A stretch of 64,000 bases of DNA from Chromobotia macracanthus (lineage: Eukaryota; Chordata; Actinopteri; Cypriniformes; Botiidae), in contig JAZGTH010000002.1 of assembly GCA_036877525.1 (NCBI GenBank), forward strand, positions 6,308,501 to 6,372,500. Reading direction: 5' to 3'. Below, piece after piece: positions 36,162-48,480 of the stretch. The position numbers and the translations under genes were made by a program. Within the stretch, counting starts at the first letter, position 1. Each line of letters starts with the position of its first letter. The notes under the pieces were generated by a model. The model made no database searches and had not been told where the DNA came from. It saw only the letters and a program-made list of their open reading frames with translations.

Positions 36162-36284
36162 ATTTACACTTACGCATTTGGCAGATGTTTTTATCCAAAG
36201 CTTTACTTTGTGATGTTCCAGGGAATTGAACTTATGACCTTGGTGTTGCAGGTGCCATGATCTACTAGTTGAGCTACAGGAACT
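36162..36284 (-). mobile_element. tRNA-derived SINE, internally deleted
   Basis: In reverse complement the head reads 'cctgtagctcaactagtaga' and the B-box region 'ggtcataagttcaattccc'. The tail end is at the left ('gcatttggcagatg', 'ttatccaaagc'). The middle of the body is missing compared with 60921-61070. Confidence 0.75.
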
Positions 36285-36918
36285 ATACATCCCAAGATGG
36301 AATGTGGAGGATTCTTTTACAAACTAAACATCAATTTTATTTTACAAACAAATGCATCACCCACATGCAACCTAAAATAATGCTTTCAATTTTACACCAG
36401 ATTTTTATATAGTTTTTTTATTTGCAGTACAATATTCAGTACAACAGCACATTTGTGAGTTATTATTTAATACAATAGACCTATATATAAGTTAATACTC
36501 AGTAACTTACATTTTAGACAGAATTTTGGCTGTGCTCTTAATTCTGCTTCTTCATTCTGTTTACACACTCCTGCAGACACAGACAAGTGAAGTAATACAT
36601 ACAGTTAAAGCATCCTATTTCTGTCAGACCATATCAGCACTCTTAGAACACCACTTGGTTATTTACCCCAATAAAATTACAGGAACATATATACCGTTCT
36701 GTAAGAAGCATTACATCATGCAGTGCTGTTGACTGATAAACATGCATGTAAAGCACAAATATCTTAAGAATGGAGTATATGTAGGTGCTAATGCAACAAC
36801 ATAACAGGTATAACTCAGCCAGGCATCATTTATGTTAATAAAGTTTTTCTTTTGTTTTTATTCCATGCCCATCTTCATTGCAGGTCAATTCTGCATGTTT
36901 ATGCCAAGGAATTTATAG
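36285..36918. other. AT-rich spacer
   Basis: Nothing recognised. Confidence 0.5.
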
Positions 36919-37430
36919 CTACAAATTGCTTTTGTTTGTGGAAAACATCCAGAGGACAAAGCATGTACAGCATGCTAGAATTTTGTTAGCCAGACTAAAG
37001 TATTCTGTATAGTGTCTACCAACAAAAACATCATTTAAAAATTTTACAATGCATTTTACTTTAGTGTTTCTAAAGAATGATTTTTTCACAATGTGCTCTT
37101 TATTTTCAAACACAGATGAGCAACAATATGGTTTATTGCATTGCAAGATATGCTTATCCTTCTTACTTTTTCTGATTAAACACACAGGCGGAAGTTGAGA
37201 ACAGGTGGATATAGACAGATGTTGTAATTTACATTGAGAAACATGCCTGGGGTCCATATCTGGCCATTGTTGTAAATGGCTCTGACAACCTGCACACAAG
37301 CTGTGCCTGCCACCAGTTTCACACACACTAATGAAACCTGACAATATTTGGACAAATGAAATGGGCTCATCCCTGTTATGAAGTATGCACACATTTTCTG
37401 GGCATCTTAACATATGACCCAATTTGGGGT
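36919..37430 (-). other. Unassigned 167-codon open frame, possibly a CNE
   Basis: An uninterrupted minus frame in AT-rich DNA, rich in Cys, with no domain or signal peptide. The part at 37190-37400 has CNE-like texture ('gtccatatctggccattgtt', 'atttggacaaatgaaatg'). A second minus frame (37176-37394) overlaps it, so open-frame length here is not decisive. I cannot assign a function. Confidence 0.2.
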
Positions 37431-37955
37431 GAGAACTAATAGTTGTCTTTGTAGAAGTTGAAGTGCTTCTTCATTACACACAAATAATTAATAAAGTTTG
37501 GTACAGTGATAAAAAATGTTAAGGGTAAATAACTGAAATGGTAAAAAAGGGTTCAAAATTTTATATTTTTGGAGCTATGGAGAATTCACAGTTTAAAGTT
37601 GTGAAGGTACAAGAAAATAATGTAAACGCTGGCATAAACACTATTTTTCCCTCAAATTAACCACTTTGTTTTTGTAAAAGTAATTGGAGTGGAATAACAC
37701 TGTTTATTTATTTATTTTAGAGGTCAGTTGTACACTTTCCCTTGAATATTTCTAATAGTGTAATTTAACATTTTGCCATTCAATGTATTTTTTCTCAGAA
37801 AACCTGTTACATAAACAGCTAAGTATGAATAAACAACAACAACAACTTACAATTTCTGTCTAATTAGTATGTTTCCTTATTAAAATGACTAGATGCACTT
37901 TTAATTATGCCCTGATGCTTTTCTTGATGTTATTTTGCTCTTGTTCTCCTCACAG
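37431..37955. other. AT-rich spacer
   Basis: (CAA)n run at 37837-37848; ends in a long pyrimidine-rich acceptor-like tract. Confidence 0.45.
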
Positions 37956-38147
37956 GCAGTGAATGTGAATGTCATTTCCATCTGGAGCTCGGGAGCCTTT
38001 TGTAGATGCACATCAAGCAGTAGAAATGTGACAGGACTTATAATGGAGTCAAAGCAGCAGAATACCTCTGAAAGTAGCCCACAACAGCGCCTCAGAATTA
38101 CCCCACTTTACTGAAGACGACGACTGGATATCGCGAGGACACTGCAG
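37956..38147 (+). other. Candidate exon (192 nt)
   Basis: Preceded by a strong acceptor-like tract ('ctcttgttctcctcacag', ending 37955) and followed by 'ctgcag|gtgctt'. In phase 0 it is open for 52 codons to a TGA at 38112, ending 'PQQRLRITPLY'. An in-frame Met (MESKQQ...) is at codon 30. The TGA inside means it would be a terminal coding exon, a 5' UTR exon or a lncRNA exon. No family recognised. Confidence 0.2.
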
Positions 38148-38589
38148 GTGCTTCCTACCAGTGGTGTTCCCTTATTAGTCACATGTCAATCACATGTCTG
38201 TTTACGAAGCCAGGTAGCTGTCTTTGATTTGCTCTGAGATAAAACTACATTACAACATCTCATGAGTCTCCCCAAACACACAAATACACATATGCAATTA
38301 CATACATGCATGTATCTTCCACACAGTAACTTCATGCCTCAATTCCACACAGAGTTGGACCAATTATTTTCTGTTGTACTAGCATTTCTAAAGCAGCCTC
38401 CACAAAGCAACAGAGGGGGAAAACAAACAAAACCCCTCTCAGCCACTAACAGACACATACACAAACACATGGCACCCATACCCCCCACACTCATCGATTA
38501 CTCAACCTTCTCCTTGTCTAACTTTGCCAAAGTCTTTGGAAGTTGCCAAATGCGGTCATGCCTGCTTAGCTTTCTGGACTGATTGTGCC
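38148..38589. other. Spacer
   Basis: The 106-codon plus frame (38262-38582) is Thr/His/Pro rich with no domain. No call. Confidence 0.35.
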
Positions 38590-39235
38590 AGAGAGGGAAA
38601 TAAGACACAGATGTATACAAACACAGGGTTGTGCCAGTTGTGAGACAGTTAACGGCTTTATTTCCACCTTCTCTCCCCCTGCAGCCGGGCACAGGTGGGG
38701 TATAATTAGGTTCCTCTCTCCATAGTTCAAAGTCAAGCCTTTACCAGTTGTGACAACCGAAAGGAGGCTACATCCCTATGTACTTACCGCTATCCCACAA
38801 TCCCTCCCGCGCCATCCCCTCAAAACTCAGCGAAATGAAAATACAGCAAGTGGGTCCCAGATGATGGCGGCGGGCATCGCTTGCCAGCTTATAAAGTTAA
38901 CAGTTTGAGTTGGCATGGGCGAACAATGAGGGCAAAGTTTTCCCAAACACACCTCACCCTCGAACACCGACAACCACCCCGCCAAAGACAAGAGTCCCTG
39001 TCCAGAACTGAGCTGTCAGCACAGACGTCCTTCATGGGCTGGTCTTTTATGTGGCAATGTGGAGGAGGAGCAGAGGGGGGGTTCAGCATAAAACTGAGAT
39101 TTATTTCCTTCAAGTCACATCACATCAGCCAAAACAACCAACTCTGTGCTGAGGAGAAAAACAAAGAGAGAAATAACCCAGGAAGCCTTTGATTGTGGGG
39201 ACCAGAGTGAGAGGGAAAACAAGACGGCACAGTGA
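38590..39235. promoter_or_regulatory. CNE-like island
   Basis: Balanced sequence with CpGs ('gcgggcatcgcttgccagc' at about 38870, 'ccctcgaacaccgacaac' at about 38957). Two opposed frames (103 plus, 74 minus) cover the same bases, which argues that frame length alone means little here. Confidence 0.35.
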
Positions 39236-39566
39236 GCTTGACAACTTTAGACACCAGCCCTGCAAAAAGAAAAAAACACCCTTGCTGCCAAATTCTGCAA
39301 AGCTTTTGTTTAAAATGTTTCCTAAGGCACGAGTGCTTAGAAACCAACACTACAAGCCTATATTGAGCTGAGCTACCCTATTCAACACATTGTTTTAGTT
39401 TGTACTGTTAAAAAGATTGAAAACAAGACCTATAGAGAAACATTAGCAAATCATTCCTAGCAACTGTATGGATGATAATTATCAACTATATTTTTTACAT
39501 TTTCATTTCCTAAAGTACATTACATATGCTGAGTATTTTTATTGAGTTGCTATGTGTTTTTTCTAG

Positions 39567-39632
39567 GGGATTGCTTACTGCCAAAAAACTTTCTATGATA
39601 TTGATGTCCTTGGCTTGGGCCCCTATTTCCAG
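39567..39632 (+). other. Candidate 66-nt exon with strong splice signals
   Basis: The acceptor-like 'gtgttttttctag' ends at 39566 and the consensus donor 'ccag|gtaaga' starts at 39633. The 66 nt between are open in phase 0 (22 codons, starting 'GIAYCQKTFYD' and ending 'GPYFQ') and divisible by three, as for a cassette exon. A different frame is also open. No family recognised. It is the best splice-site pair in the window. Confidence 0.25.
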
Positions 39633-41152
39633 GTAAGACTACTAGTTTTTCACTTGTGTAATCATTTGAAATTAAAATATTAACCCTTAATTGTGATGGT
39701 GCACTGCAGTGATAACAGATCTCTGGTCAATAAGCTGCGGCCTTGAGCCAAGAATCTGAGGTTTAATTTATATGAGCATGAGTTGTACGGCAAAAATGTA
39801 ATACTTATGGTTAAGGGTCTGTTCAAATCCCTAACCCAACAGCTAAGCAATATTAATAGTGATTTTTACCTTAGCTAGCACCACTGATAATCAACATTAT
39901 CGATGTGTCCAAAGTGTAAGATACATTAGCACCCAATCAGGGATTTGAGTAGCTTTATCTTCACTTCTGTGAGTGGCATAGAAATGTGCATAAGTGTGTG
40001 TGTTCAGATGAGAGGCAGAGAGTCATATTAAGGTATATTTGTCTGACACTGAGTGATTTGAGTATTCACCCACTAAGCAGGCACGCTGGTATAAAACACA
40101 TTAACTGTCTTTTGATAGCACTTTACCTGACACTGTTCATCTGCAGTTATCTGCGTACTCGCAACGCTGCCTTTGTCACCATGTCTTTTGTGAAAACAGG
40201 GTAGATTGGAAGCAGGGGAGAGAGAGATTAACAGACAGTATCTATTGCCAGGAAAAAACTGAGACTAAGTCAGAATTATAACATTGAAGCTATGGGCCAA
40301 AAAATATATTTATGCTTGACAGAGGCACGGCTCAGTATTGATCCAACATTGTCTGCTGACACTTTAGCACCCATGAGAGAAGAAATTGTTTCATAATTTT
40401 AGTGAGAGGAAACCAATAGGTTCCGAAACAAGGTGTCACTGTATATATGTTCTTTGTGGTAATTAGTTTTGCCTGCAAGCTGAAGGCATTTTAATGCATC
40501 ATAACCCAAGTGTGATGCCAAGCCAACAATGAGGTATTGTTTCCCCTCTCAACCTGAACTTTCTGTACCACCACAGAGGAGGGCTTTTTGAATTCATACA
40601 GTAATTTCAACTTCAAAGCTTTTGCGTATTCTCAAGTTACATGCAAACCAATCAAAAAAGCTTTGAACTCAAAAAAGATGTTTCTGTGAAGACCATGTTT
40701 AGGAATAAAACAGTATATAACTCACACAGAGGAGCTTTTCAAATGGAAGTCAGCAACACCAGGCAGACGTTGCCCAGTGCTGTATTTTTAATGATCAGCT
40801 TTTCCTACTGTACCACCAATGAAGATGAAAGGAAATTGAAATATGTCTTACTGTTCTCTGTGATTACAGTAGAAAGCCCCATACCATGCATGGTTGGGGA
40901 TGGGCATGCTGACGACGGGGTGGCTGAAGGCCAGTTTTAAATACACCAATAAATCGACACACACAACCTCACACACACAGAGGATTTTGATCTGAATCTC
41001 AGTGGCATCCTCAGTAACTAAAACAACCCCATACAGATATCAAATATATGGTCATAAATGAATCCTTATATAAAATATAGTTTATGTGGACATACATTAA
41101 TCTGCTTGAGATGCAGAAAGTTGTTCACAGAAATGTGTCATATATTCATTGA

Positions 41153-41155
<3 letters not shown>
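39633..41155. other. AT-rich spacer
   Basis: The 99-codon plus frame at 40641-40940 has no domain or splice support. No repeat recognised. Confidence 0.45.

Positions 41156-41240
<85 letters not shown>
41156..41240. repeat. (AT)n microsatellite, 85 bp
   Basis: Nearly pure AT alternation with one C at 41227. It is self-complementary and able to form a cruciform. Both strands give chance Tyr-Ile frames. Confidence 0.95.
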
Positions 41241-43149
41241 AATATATTGTAGATAGAATTTTGACTGCTTGAATCCTGTGTTCCACAGCTGCACTGTTCC
41301 ACTTCATATGACCACAGCCAAAGAAAACTGAACTCCCATCTCTGTTTCTCATTTCATTGTAATTAACAAATCATTAGCATGGAATGTTTCAGAATGTGCT
41401 CAAAATGCATCACTTTCCAGGCAATTTTCTTCCCTGTAATCAAAGGTGTAGAGGTGTAAGAAGTAGCTACATGTTTGGCAAAATGCAATGCAGTTTCAAT
41501 AAAACACTGTAGTGTTCATATATATTAGGACTTAAACTTAAGTCTATTTGCACACTAAACAGACAGTAAACAAAAAATGTATCATTAACACATCTTACAA
41601 ATTTATGCAAAACTGATGAGTTGTTTTATTCTTTTGTCATTGAAAAACAAAAGGAACATATAGAATTGTATTCAAAGAATAATTTGTACACTTCTGTTTT
41701 TGTACACTTTATCTTTGTGATCTGATGAAAATGTGGGTCAACACATCAACAAAAATGCTACAAGATTGTGTTGCTTTGCCTATATAATAAGCCAACTGTA
41801 TTTGTTTTCACACTGTTGAAGTGTAACTTCACACTTTACTTTACTTTTATAAGTGTCAAATGTCTAAAACATTAACAAGAACTTGATAGTAAGATATTCT
41901 TACTTCAAACTTTTCAACCTCTGGCATCTAGTTTCTTTCGACTCGGCACGTCAATGCAAGCCACAGTCACAGGTTCAACACTTACACCACTTTGAGCTAA
42001 AAATGAAAGAATTAAATAACATAAGTAGAATAATTATTTACTTGACAGTTTAATAGTGAGAACACAGACGTCGCCCGGGTGGGCCCCTCGTATGATCTCA
42101 CAAAGAGCTGCTGTTTTCATTACAGTCTTTAAAGGAGGGAGTAGCAGAAGCCTGGCACTGCCAGCGTAGCACAGCAAAAAGAATGTTGTGCTATAGCATT
42201 TAACAAGTTTATGAAACACTTTAGGACACATTCGTAACCATAAGCTATTTAGTTATAACAGAGACGGGTAACATAAGTTTAAAGTACTCTGACCAGCCTC
42301 CTAAGAGTAAACAATATTTGTTAACATTGTATTAATAAACAGGATCATATATAGTAAACAAGATCATATATAAGCCTGTTTTTGAGATAATTAACTGTAT
42401 TTAACTGTTAATGAGTTAATTCATACTTATTTTAATAAGCTTTAGTTAATGTATAGTTTTGCAGGAGGCATACAGGATATTGTAGGTAATAAAGACTATT
42501 TGTTACTTACTCCAAACCTTAATATGCTATTACCTACTGATCAGTTAATCACATGTCCTTATTTGTTATCAGTAGTGAGTTTCTACTGATATCAGTACTA
42601 TATGTTCTGCATTTGTTCCTGCGTAACTACCTATTAAGTAAGAAACAGTATTCTAAAGTGTTAGCAAACTTTCTACTATGGGAAAATTCAACTGGAAACA
42701 GAATTAAATGACACACAAATTACAAACATCATCCCTCTGAGATAATTTTACCTAAATTCCACCAGATTTATCAAGCAAACTATACTAGTCTTGGTTAAAC
42801 TTTCCTATTCATTATGTTAATCTGGGTTGATGCTTGACCAGTATAATAACAGAAGATTCCATAGTTAACCTAGAAACTTTTTAAAAGCATTTTTGTAAAG
42901 GCCACTTTGCCTTGCAAATTATTCTGAGTGTACTTTAACAAGGCCCATTTTGTATATTTTTTCATCAGTGGAAAAGTGTCTGTCCGTGCCTGTCAAATCT
43001 CTCTTCCTTTTAACACCACACACATCCCCTCTCCAGCCTCTCCACCTCTCTTCTAATTGCATTGCTTTTAACACAGTAAATCTCTCTGTGTCACCAGCTG
43101 TACTCTCTTCATATAATGTATTGCCTATGTGCTGGCGTGCCTGGCACTT
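41241..43149. other. AT-rich spacer with a short imperfect duplication
   Basis: 'aaacaggatcatatata' and 'aaacaagatcatatata' sit about 20 bp apart at 42338-42372. A more complex piece at 42040-42240 is not assigned. Confidence 0.45.
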
Positions 43150-43580
43150 TCAAAAAACTTGCTGCCTTCAAAAATTTTAACTGTAATGACGTGATTAATG
43201 ATCACATTAATTAATTGCTAAATGTATGCTAATTGTTTAATTGGTCACTTGATCTATATAGGATCATTTATAAATTAAATGAGCTGATTTACACTGTGTA
43301 TTGATTGGATCTGACAATGAATTATTTGGCCAGTTCGCTGATTTGCAATTTCTCCAATTAATTCAAAAAATGGATGTGTGAGGACTGCTGGGGTGAGGTT
43401 ACAAACAGCCAGGTAATCTACACAGGAGCTGACAGAAACTGCACTTATTTATGAAACCAAGCAGGTGAAAATAATCCATTAATATTAATGCAGAACTGTA
43501 AATTTTCATAAGAGCTGGCTTAAGGAAAGCTAATCTTCAAGCATTTGTCATTGTAAATCAAAAATGGAAGCTTACCTTTG
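43150..43580. promoter_or_regulatory. Homeodomain-site-dense CNE-like island
   Basis: Packed TAAT motifs ('gattaatgatcacattaatt' at about 43192, 'gctaattgtttaattgg' at about 43229, 'ccaattaattc' at about 43355) followed by a more G/C-balanced part with E-box 'ccaggtaat' and 'aagcaggtgaaaat'. No open frame of note. This density fits a homeobox-regulated enhancer. Confidence 0.45.
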
Positions 43581-45435
43581 AAAATCCTCTAGGGGGATAA
43601 GAACTGATTTTCACAGAGCTTTAGTATGTTTTCAGCTTCAGTCTGAAATGGGCTAAAGTATATATACACTGTACTCTCTATGTCAATATTAAGTTTCTTT
43701 CTCAGCATGTGCCACAGTTTCAATTTTTATATTCATAGGTATTTTTACATAAAATGTCTGCATTCATTTCTGCATGTTTGGATACACTAAAACCTATGAA
43801 CAAAAGTCCTGACAGCATCTAAACCAAAAACATTTTTGTTTTATGCACAGCTTTACAGATCAAATCCTTCAGTATTGAAATTCATTTAAAAATATATAAA
43901 ATTGTGATGCATCGAAACAGGTAACTGAGTTCAATAATAAATACCATTGACATTTGTGTCACATTTAATAAAACACAGTATTTAAACAAATAGTATTTAA
44001 CATTACATAAACCTCAAATTTTTATATTTCTGTTCATACCTAAAATGATTTACAATTTAGTTCCTGTAAAATACACCTGATTACATGATCCTCTTTAATT
44101 CCAAAATGTGTGTTAGAATCTCACTAATGAGATCACATAGCATTATTTCAGTACGATGGCTAGATAGATGGACATAACTTTCTTTTTCCTTTGGGCATTT
44201 TTTATATTGCACATATTATAATCTTTAAAAAGAGAAATGACAAAAGGCCATAAAAAAGCCTTTAAAGCTTGTGTGCATTGAGACCTGTTTCAATATTAGT
44301 TTACAAGCCTTTGAGATAATAAATCCAAAAGGATTTTGCTGTATTTTCCCTGACACAGATTTACTGGTGGGGTTTAAGGTCTTTGTTTGGTAAAGTGTAG
44401 GGAACTGGTGAGGAACAGAGGGAGAGAGAGAGAGTCATACAACTTCTCCCACCTAAATGAAGAGAAGACAAAATCACCACCAGCCCAGGTCTAGTACACT
44501 CACCTATACTTGTGTAACAAAAGCTACTCTGTCCCATGTTGTCTTTGGAGCAGATATATATACACATAAATATGTATCTATTTATGTGGACTTTAAATGT
44601 TTGTTTAAAGTTTGTTACAGTCTGACACCCATTTGCATCATTTTGCACATTATTGTCAACCAAATTGGTAATGTGGTCGAAAATTATATACTATTGTAGT
44701 CAGAGTAAAATAAAATGAATATAACATATAAAATGTGTAACAAGTGCAGCCAAATGCTGTTTACATGTCTAAAATATGTTACACATTACATTATTCACTT
44801 GTCTGTTGTATTCACCATGTGTCATTATCAGCTCCATTGCTGTCATGGCCTCACTACAATTATTTAGGTCAACTAAAAAACATCAGCCATTTTAAACTAA
44901 GAGACATTTGTACTGGGAAGCATGTACAGTACCTCTCTCAGTCTCGTTCTCTTTCAATCTCTTTTTCTTTTTAAAGAGGAACCGTAGGAGGTCAGGAACC
45001 CAATCACACTTTTGTACTCTTTATGTCCTGCCCTACAGACCTCTGTGTTCTCAGGGCTGAAGTTTCGTGAATGCCTGAACTTGCACAAAAAATACTCCTC
45101 TAAAGGGCCATTCTGAGACTCTGAAACGGCATGTTGCCTTTAGTTGGTAAATGAATTTCAGTATCACCTAGATTAGGCGCTGTTTTTAGTGACAGCTTAA
45201 ATAATAGAAGGTGCTACAGAATGCTATTTACTGAAAAACACAAACCAGTTAACCTCTCAAGCAATCACTGAGGTCACACTGGCCCGAGTTTACTAAAGAT
45301 CTCACAGCAATTCTGCACTGCTTTCAGACACAATTGAGGGTATCAGAGACCCCATTTACACCTGGTATTAAGATTCTGTTCACAAGGTGAAAACAAGATA
45401 CAAAGTGTTTTGTGATTAAATCACTCAGAGAACAT
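43581..45435. other. AT-rich spacer
   Basis: The 100-codon minus frame (44361-44663) and the 80-codon plus frame overlap on opposite strands, so neither is credited. A CT-rich run lies at 44936-44970. Confidence 0.45.
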
Positions 45436-45590
45436 TCAGTTGTAGCTCAATTGGTAGAGCATTGTGACAGCAGCACAAAGGTTGTGGGTTTGATGCATGG
45501 CAACACTCATGTGGATAAAAAATGTATACCTTGACTGCACTGTAAGTCACTTTGGATCAAAAGTAACTGCCAATGCATAAATGTAAATGT
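45436..45590 (+). mobile_element. tRNA-derived SINE, best copy in the window
   Basis: The head 'agttgtagctcaattggtag' is a clear A-box region and 'gttgtgggtttgatgcatgg' the B-box region with two or three mutations. The body 'ctgcactgtaagtcactttg' is followed by the tail 'gcataaatgtaaatgt'. The layout and wording match a SINE abundant in cyprinid genomes. It is a fixed, mutated copy. Confidence 0.8.
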
Positions 45591-45599
45591 ACAATACAT

Positions 45600-46500
45600 C
45601 GGTGAAGGAGTCTGAGATCCTGGACGGAGTGCTTAGAATGCTCTCACTGATAGACTGGAGAAGTGGGGTAGTGGAGATGAGAAGGTTTGCAGTACATCCT
45701 GTGGGCTTTTAGTAAGCAGGAAGAGAAGGAGGGAGGAAGCAGGTGATGAATGGCGATGAGAAGTGCCAGCAACGAGGACTGTAGGAGAAGCTCATTCAGG
45801 CCCGCCGCCAGTCTGATTTATATCACAGAGAGGGCACTGTGTACACCTTACCATTTGCCATTTTGCCCTCTTGCCATTCTCCTTCACGTCACCATTGATG
45901 CAGAAAAGGTTAGGGGTCATTGAAATGACACTGGTGTTGCATCTGGTTAAAAGCGGGAGTTCTATACTTTGAATGGAAAAAAACACCACAGACTCTGTTT
46001 AGTAAATACAGTGGGTGCCGGGACAGCACCTGTCGTATTTTCGATACACTGCATTTTTAGCTCTTATTAAATGTGCTAACACGGCCGATGAGTTATAGGA
46101 AGACAGACAGATGGTGTGATATTGTTATAAATAAGAGTTGAAAGGCGGGTGACGTTTGAAGAGCCTCTTCACAATAATCACAGCACAGACGGAATGAAGT
46201 CACAAACATTCACACGACAGTTTACCGTGTCTACCTGATCCACACGATTACTCCGCCCCCGAGTCGTGCCCTCTTCAGGCTAATTACCACCTGTCAGAGA
46301 GTCGCATCACCTCACCTGCGTTTCTCAAACACCACGCTTCCTGATGAGGTTCAAAATATTATCTTTCAGATGAAGAGAAATCAACGTGTGCACGTGTGTG
46401 ACTGGTGGGGTAATTATCATGTTAGTGCTGTCAGAGGAGCTGATTAGCCTGACTCATAAAAACATGACCCTCCGGCCCAGCAAAAACAAGGCCACCCATA
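45600..46500. promoter_or_regulatory. CNE-like island (about 0.9 kb)
   Basis: Purine-rich then balanced unique sequence with CpGs ('aggcccgccgccagtc' at about 45798, 'cgattactccgcccccgag' at about 46246, an Sp/KLF-like GC box) and TAAT cores. Frames are under 85 codons with no domains. Confidence 0.4.
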
Positions 46501-47176
46501 TTTATAACAGGCAAAGGGAGAAAACACCTGAGCAGACTATTAGTCTGTCACAACACTCTCACCCTTCGAACACACACATGCATTTAAACACTTCCACATG
46601 GAGCTCAAGTCAGCATTTTATGAGCACTCGTTAAACACACCTAGACAACTCAGCAGGAGAGCATGTTGTCACTCAGCTTTAGTTTGTTTAAACAAATGTA
46701 AAAAAAGAGAGAAAAATGTAATCTATATCGTTATAGTAATGCTTTACAATAAAGCTGTATACGTTTACACAATAGTTAATTTAAACTAACACCGACCATT
46801 ACCTTATGGTATTAATTAGGTATTAATTACTAATTAGGGTTAGTATTTTCTAAATAGATGTATACGAAATCTTATATGAAAGATGTATACGATAATGTTA
46901 GCTGCATTGCGAACTAGCAAGGTTCAAACTAACAATGAAGAATAGTACATGCATAAATCAAAATAAATTAAAGCATTAATCGAGATTCATATAGAATTTA
47001 TATTGAATGTCTATCTGTTTTTTGTTTATCTTTTGTGATTTATTTTTTATAGATTCTATAAGAAATATGCTTAATTAATCTATTAATATCTGTAAAAAAT
47101 CTGTAAATATTGTTACCTCCAAATGCCATGTTTCTGCAATATTTGTCCTTGGTTTTTTAATATGATGGAGGCAAAC
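46501..47176. other. AT-rich spacer with probable diverged repeat
   Basis: The part at 46895-46970 ('gctgcattgcgaactagcaa', 'caaactaacaatgaa') resembles a decayed form of a common fish 'gcattaactaacgttaacaa' repeat. Low confidence. Confidence 0.3.
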
Positions 47177-47210
47177 ATATTATATTAAATAATATAATTT
47201 AATATAATAT
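47177..47210. repeat. Perfect 14-bp inverted repeat
   Basis: 'atattatattaaat' (47177-47190) and 'atttaatataatat' (47197-47210) around a 6-nt loop. AT-only, so partly expected in such sequence. Confidence 0.85.
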
Positions 47211-47312
47211 TTCTCTTTTATTCATAATACTATACCTTAAATTTTGATTCCACATACAAACACTGTCAACCATGTTAATTTAAGCAGTAATTCAGATAAC
47301 ATCAAACTGCAT

Positions 47313-47390
47313 GGAGAAAGAGAGAGAGCGAGAGAGTGAGCGAGAGCGAGAGAGAGAGCAAGAGAGAGCGTGAGAGAGAGAGCGAGAGAA
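47313..47390. repeat. (GA)n-rich tract, 78 bp
   Basis: Imperfect GA with GAGC interruptions. It produces chance Ser/Leu-rich frames on the minus strand. Confidence 0.95.
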
Positions 47391-47520
47391 TAAAATTGGA
47401 AGTTTGTTGGCAGCTGAGTGACAGAAACAAACAGTCCAGGCTTGAATAGCGCTGCATGTTGACTCTGACAGGTAACATGTCACCCAATCGAAAGCAAGCT
47501 GCTAATTAAGACTCTCAAAC

Positions 47521-47544
47521 ACAACACACACACACACACACACA
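47521..47544. repeat. (CA)n microsatellite
   Basis: About ten CA units. Confidence 0.95.
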
Positions 47545-48279
47545 ATCTTTTGCAATGAAGCCTAGCACACCCTTTTGCATATGGACTCACTGCAGCCATC
47601 TCCCCTAACACAAAGTAAGAAAAACACACTATAAAAAAAACAACAAATTCCTTAATTCCTGGCATTATAAATATGGGTAAACATAATTATACAATTTCAT
47701 CAACATGAATTTGTATAGAAAGGTATTGTGTGGTTGTGTGGTAATATCAAAATAAACTAGTTAAAGTAATATACATAAATTAAAATAAAAGTAATTAGTA
47801 AGGGTGGAAATTGCACCTTCGGTTAATAACTGATGTTTTTTACATTTTATCATATATGTGTCACATACATAAACTAATATGCTTATCAGAACATTATATT
47901 GTTGCTTAACTATATAGTTTTTAAAAAAATTAGAATTCCAGAACTTCTGAACTGTGATGAACAAAATGCTCCATGTTGTTTTCTTTACAGATATCACCAG
48001 GTGCTGGGTTTATATGTCTGCGTATGATGACACAGGTTACAGCCATACATCAGACTAGTGACCTTTTCTTCAACTCATACACAGACTAAATAAACTAGAC
48101 CATCAGATGCCACCCAGTGCACAAATAAATGTCTGAGTGAAAGTGATAGGTAACATTTAAGCCAACTTCTATATTGAGAATCTAACATCAATGGCATGTC
48201 TTATTAAATTATATATAAATAATCAATCATGTGGTTAAAATGTTTTGGGAGGATTCTAAGGCCATAGGGATGAAATAAG
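47545..48279. other. AT-rich spacer
   Basis: Nothing recognised. Confidence 0.5.
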
Positions 48280-48480
48280 CGCTTGAAACTCTATTAATTT
48301 CATCGGTACATGGCGTCATATTTAGATTTAATAGAACGTTTTTAATGAAGCACGATTGGGAAAAAGATCTTCTACTCCATTACGATTTGATGGATGGCAG
48401 AGAAAGGTTAGCAGACGCTCATTAGCACTCTCTTAAATTACCAAAGCAGTAGCCACTGTTTCTCTTGTTTCTCTCTCTCG
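48280..48480. promoter_or_regulatory. Short CNE-like segment
   Basis: Unique sequence with 'ctctattaatttcatcgg', 'gaagcacgattggg' and 'acgctcattagcactc', bounded by a CT-rich run (48470-48492). Confidence 0.3.

Noticed and set aside
41058..41352. Opposed 64- and 68-codon Tyr-Ile-rich frames
   Set aside because: Direct translation of the (AT)n microsatellite on both strands.
45436..45510. Possible tRNA gene
   Set aside because: A- and B-box-like sequences are present, but the cloverleaf is broken and a SINE body and tail follow; it is a SINE.
47292..47487. Overlapping Ser/Leu/Arg-rich minus frames
   Set aside because: Translation of the GA-rich tract.
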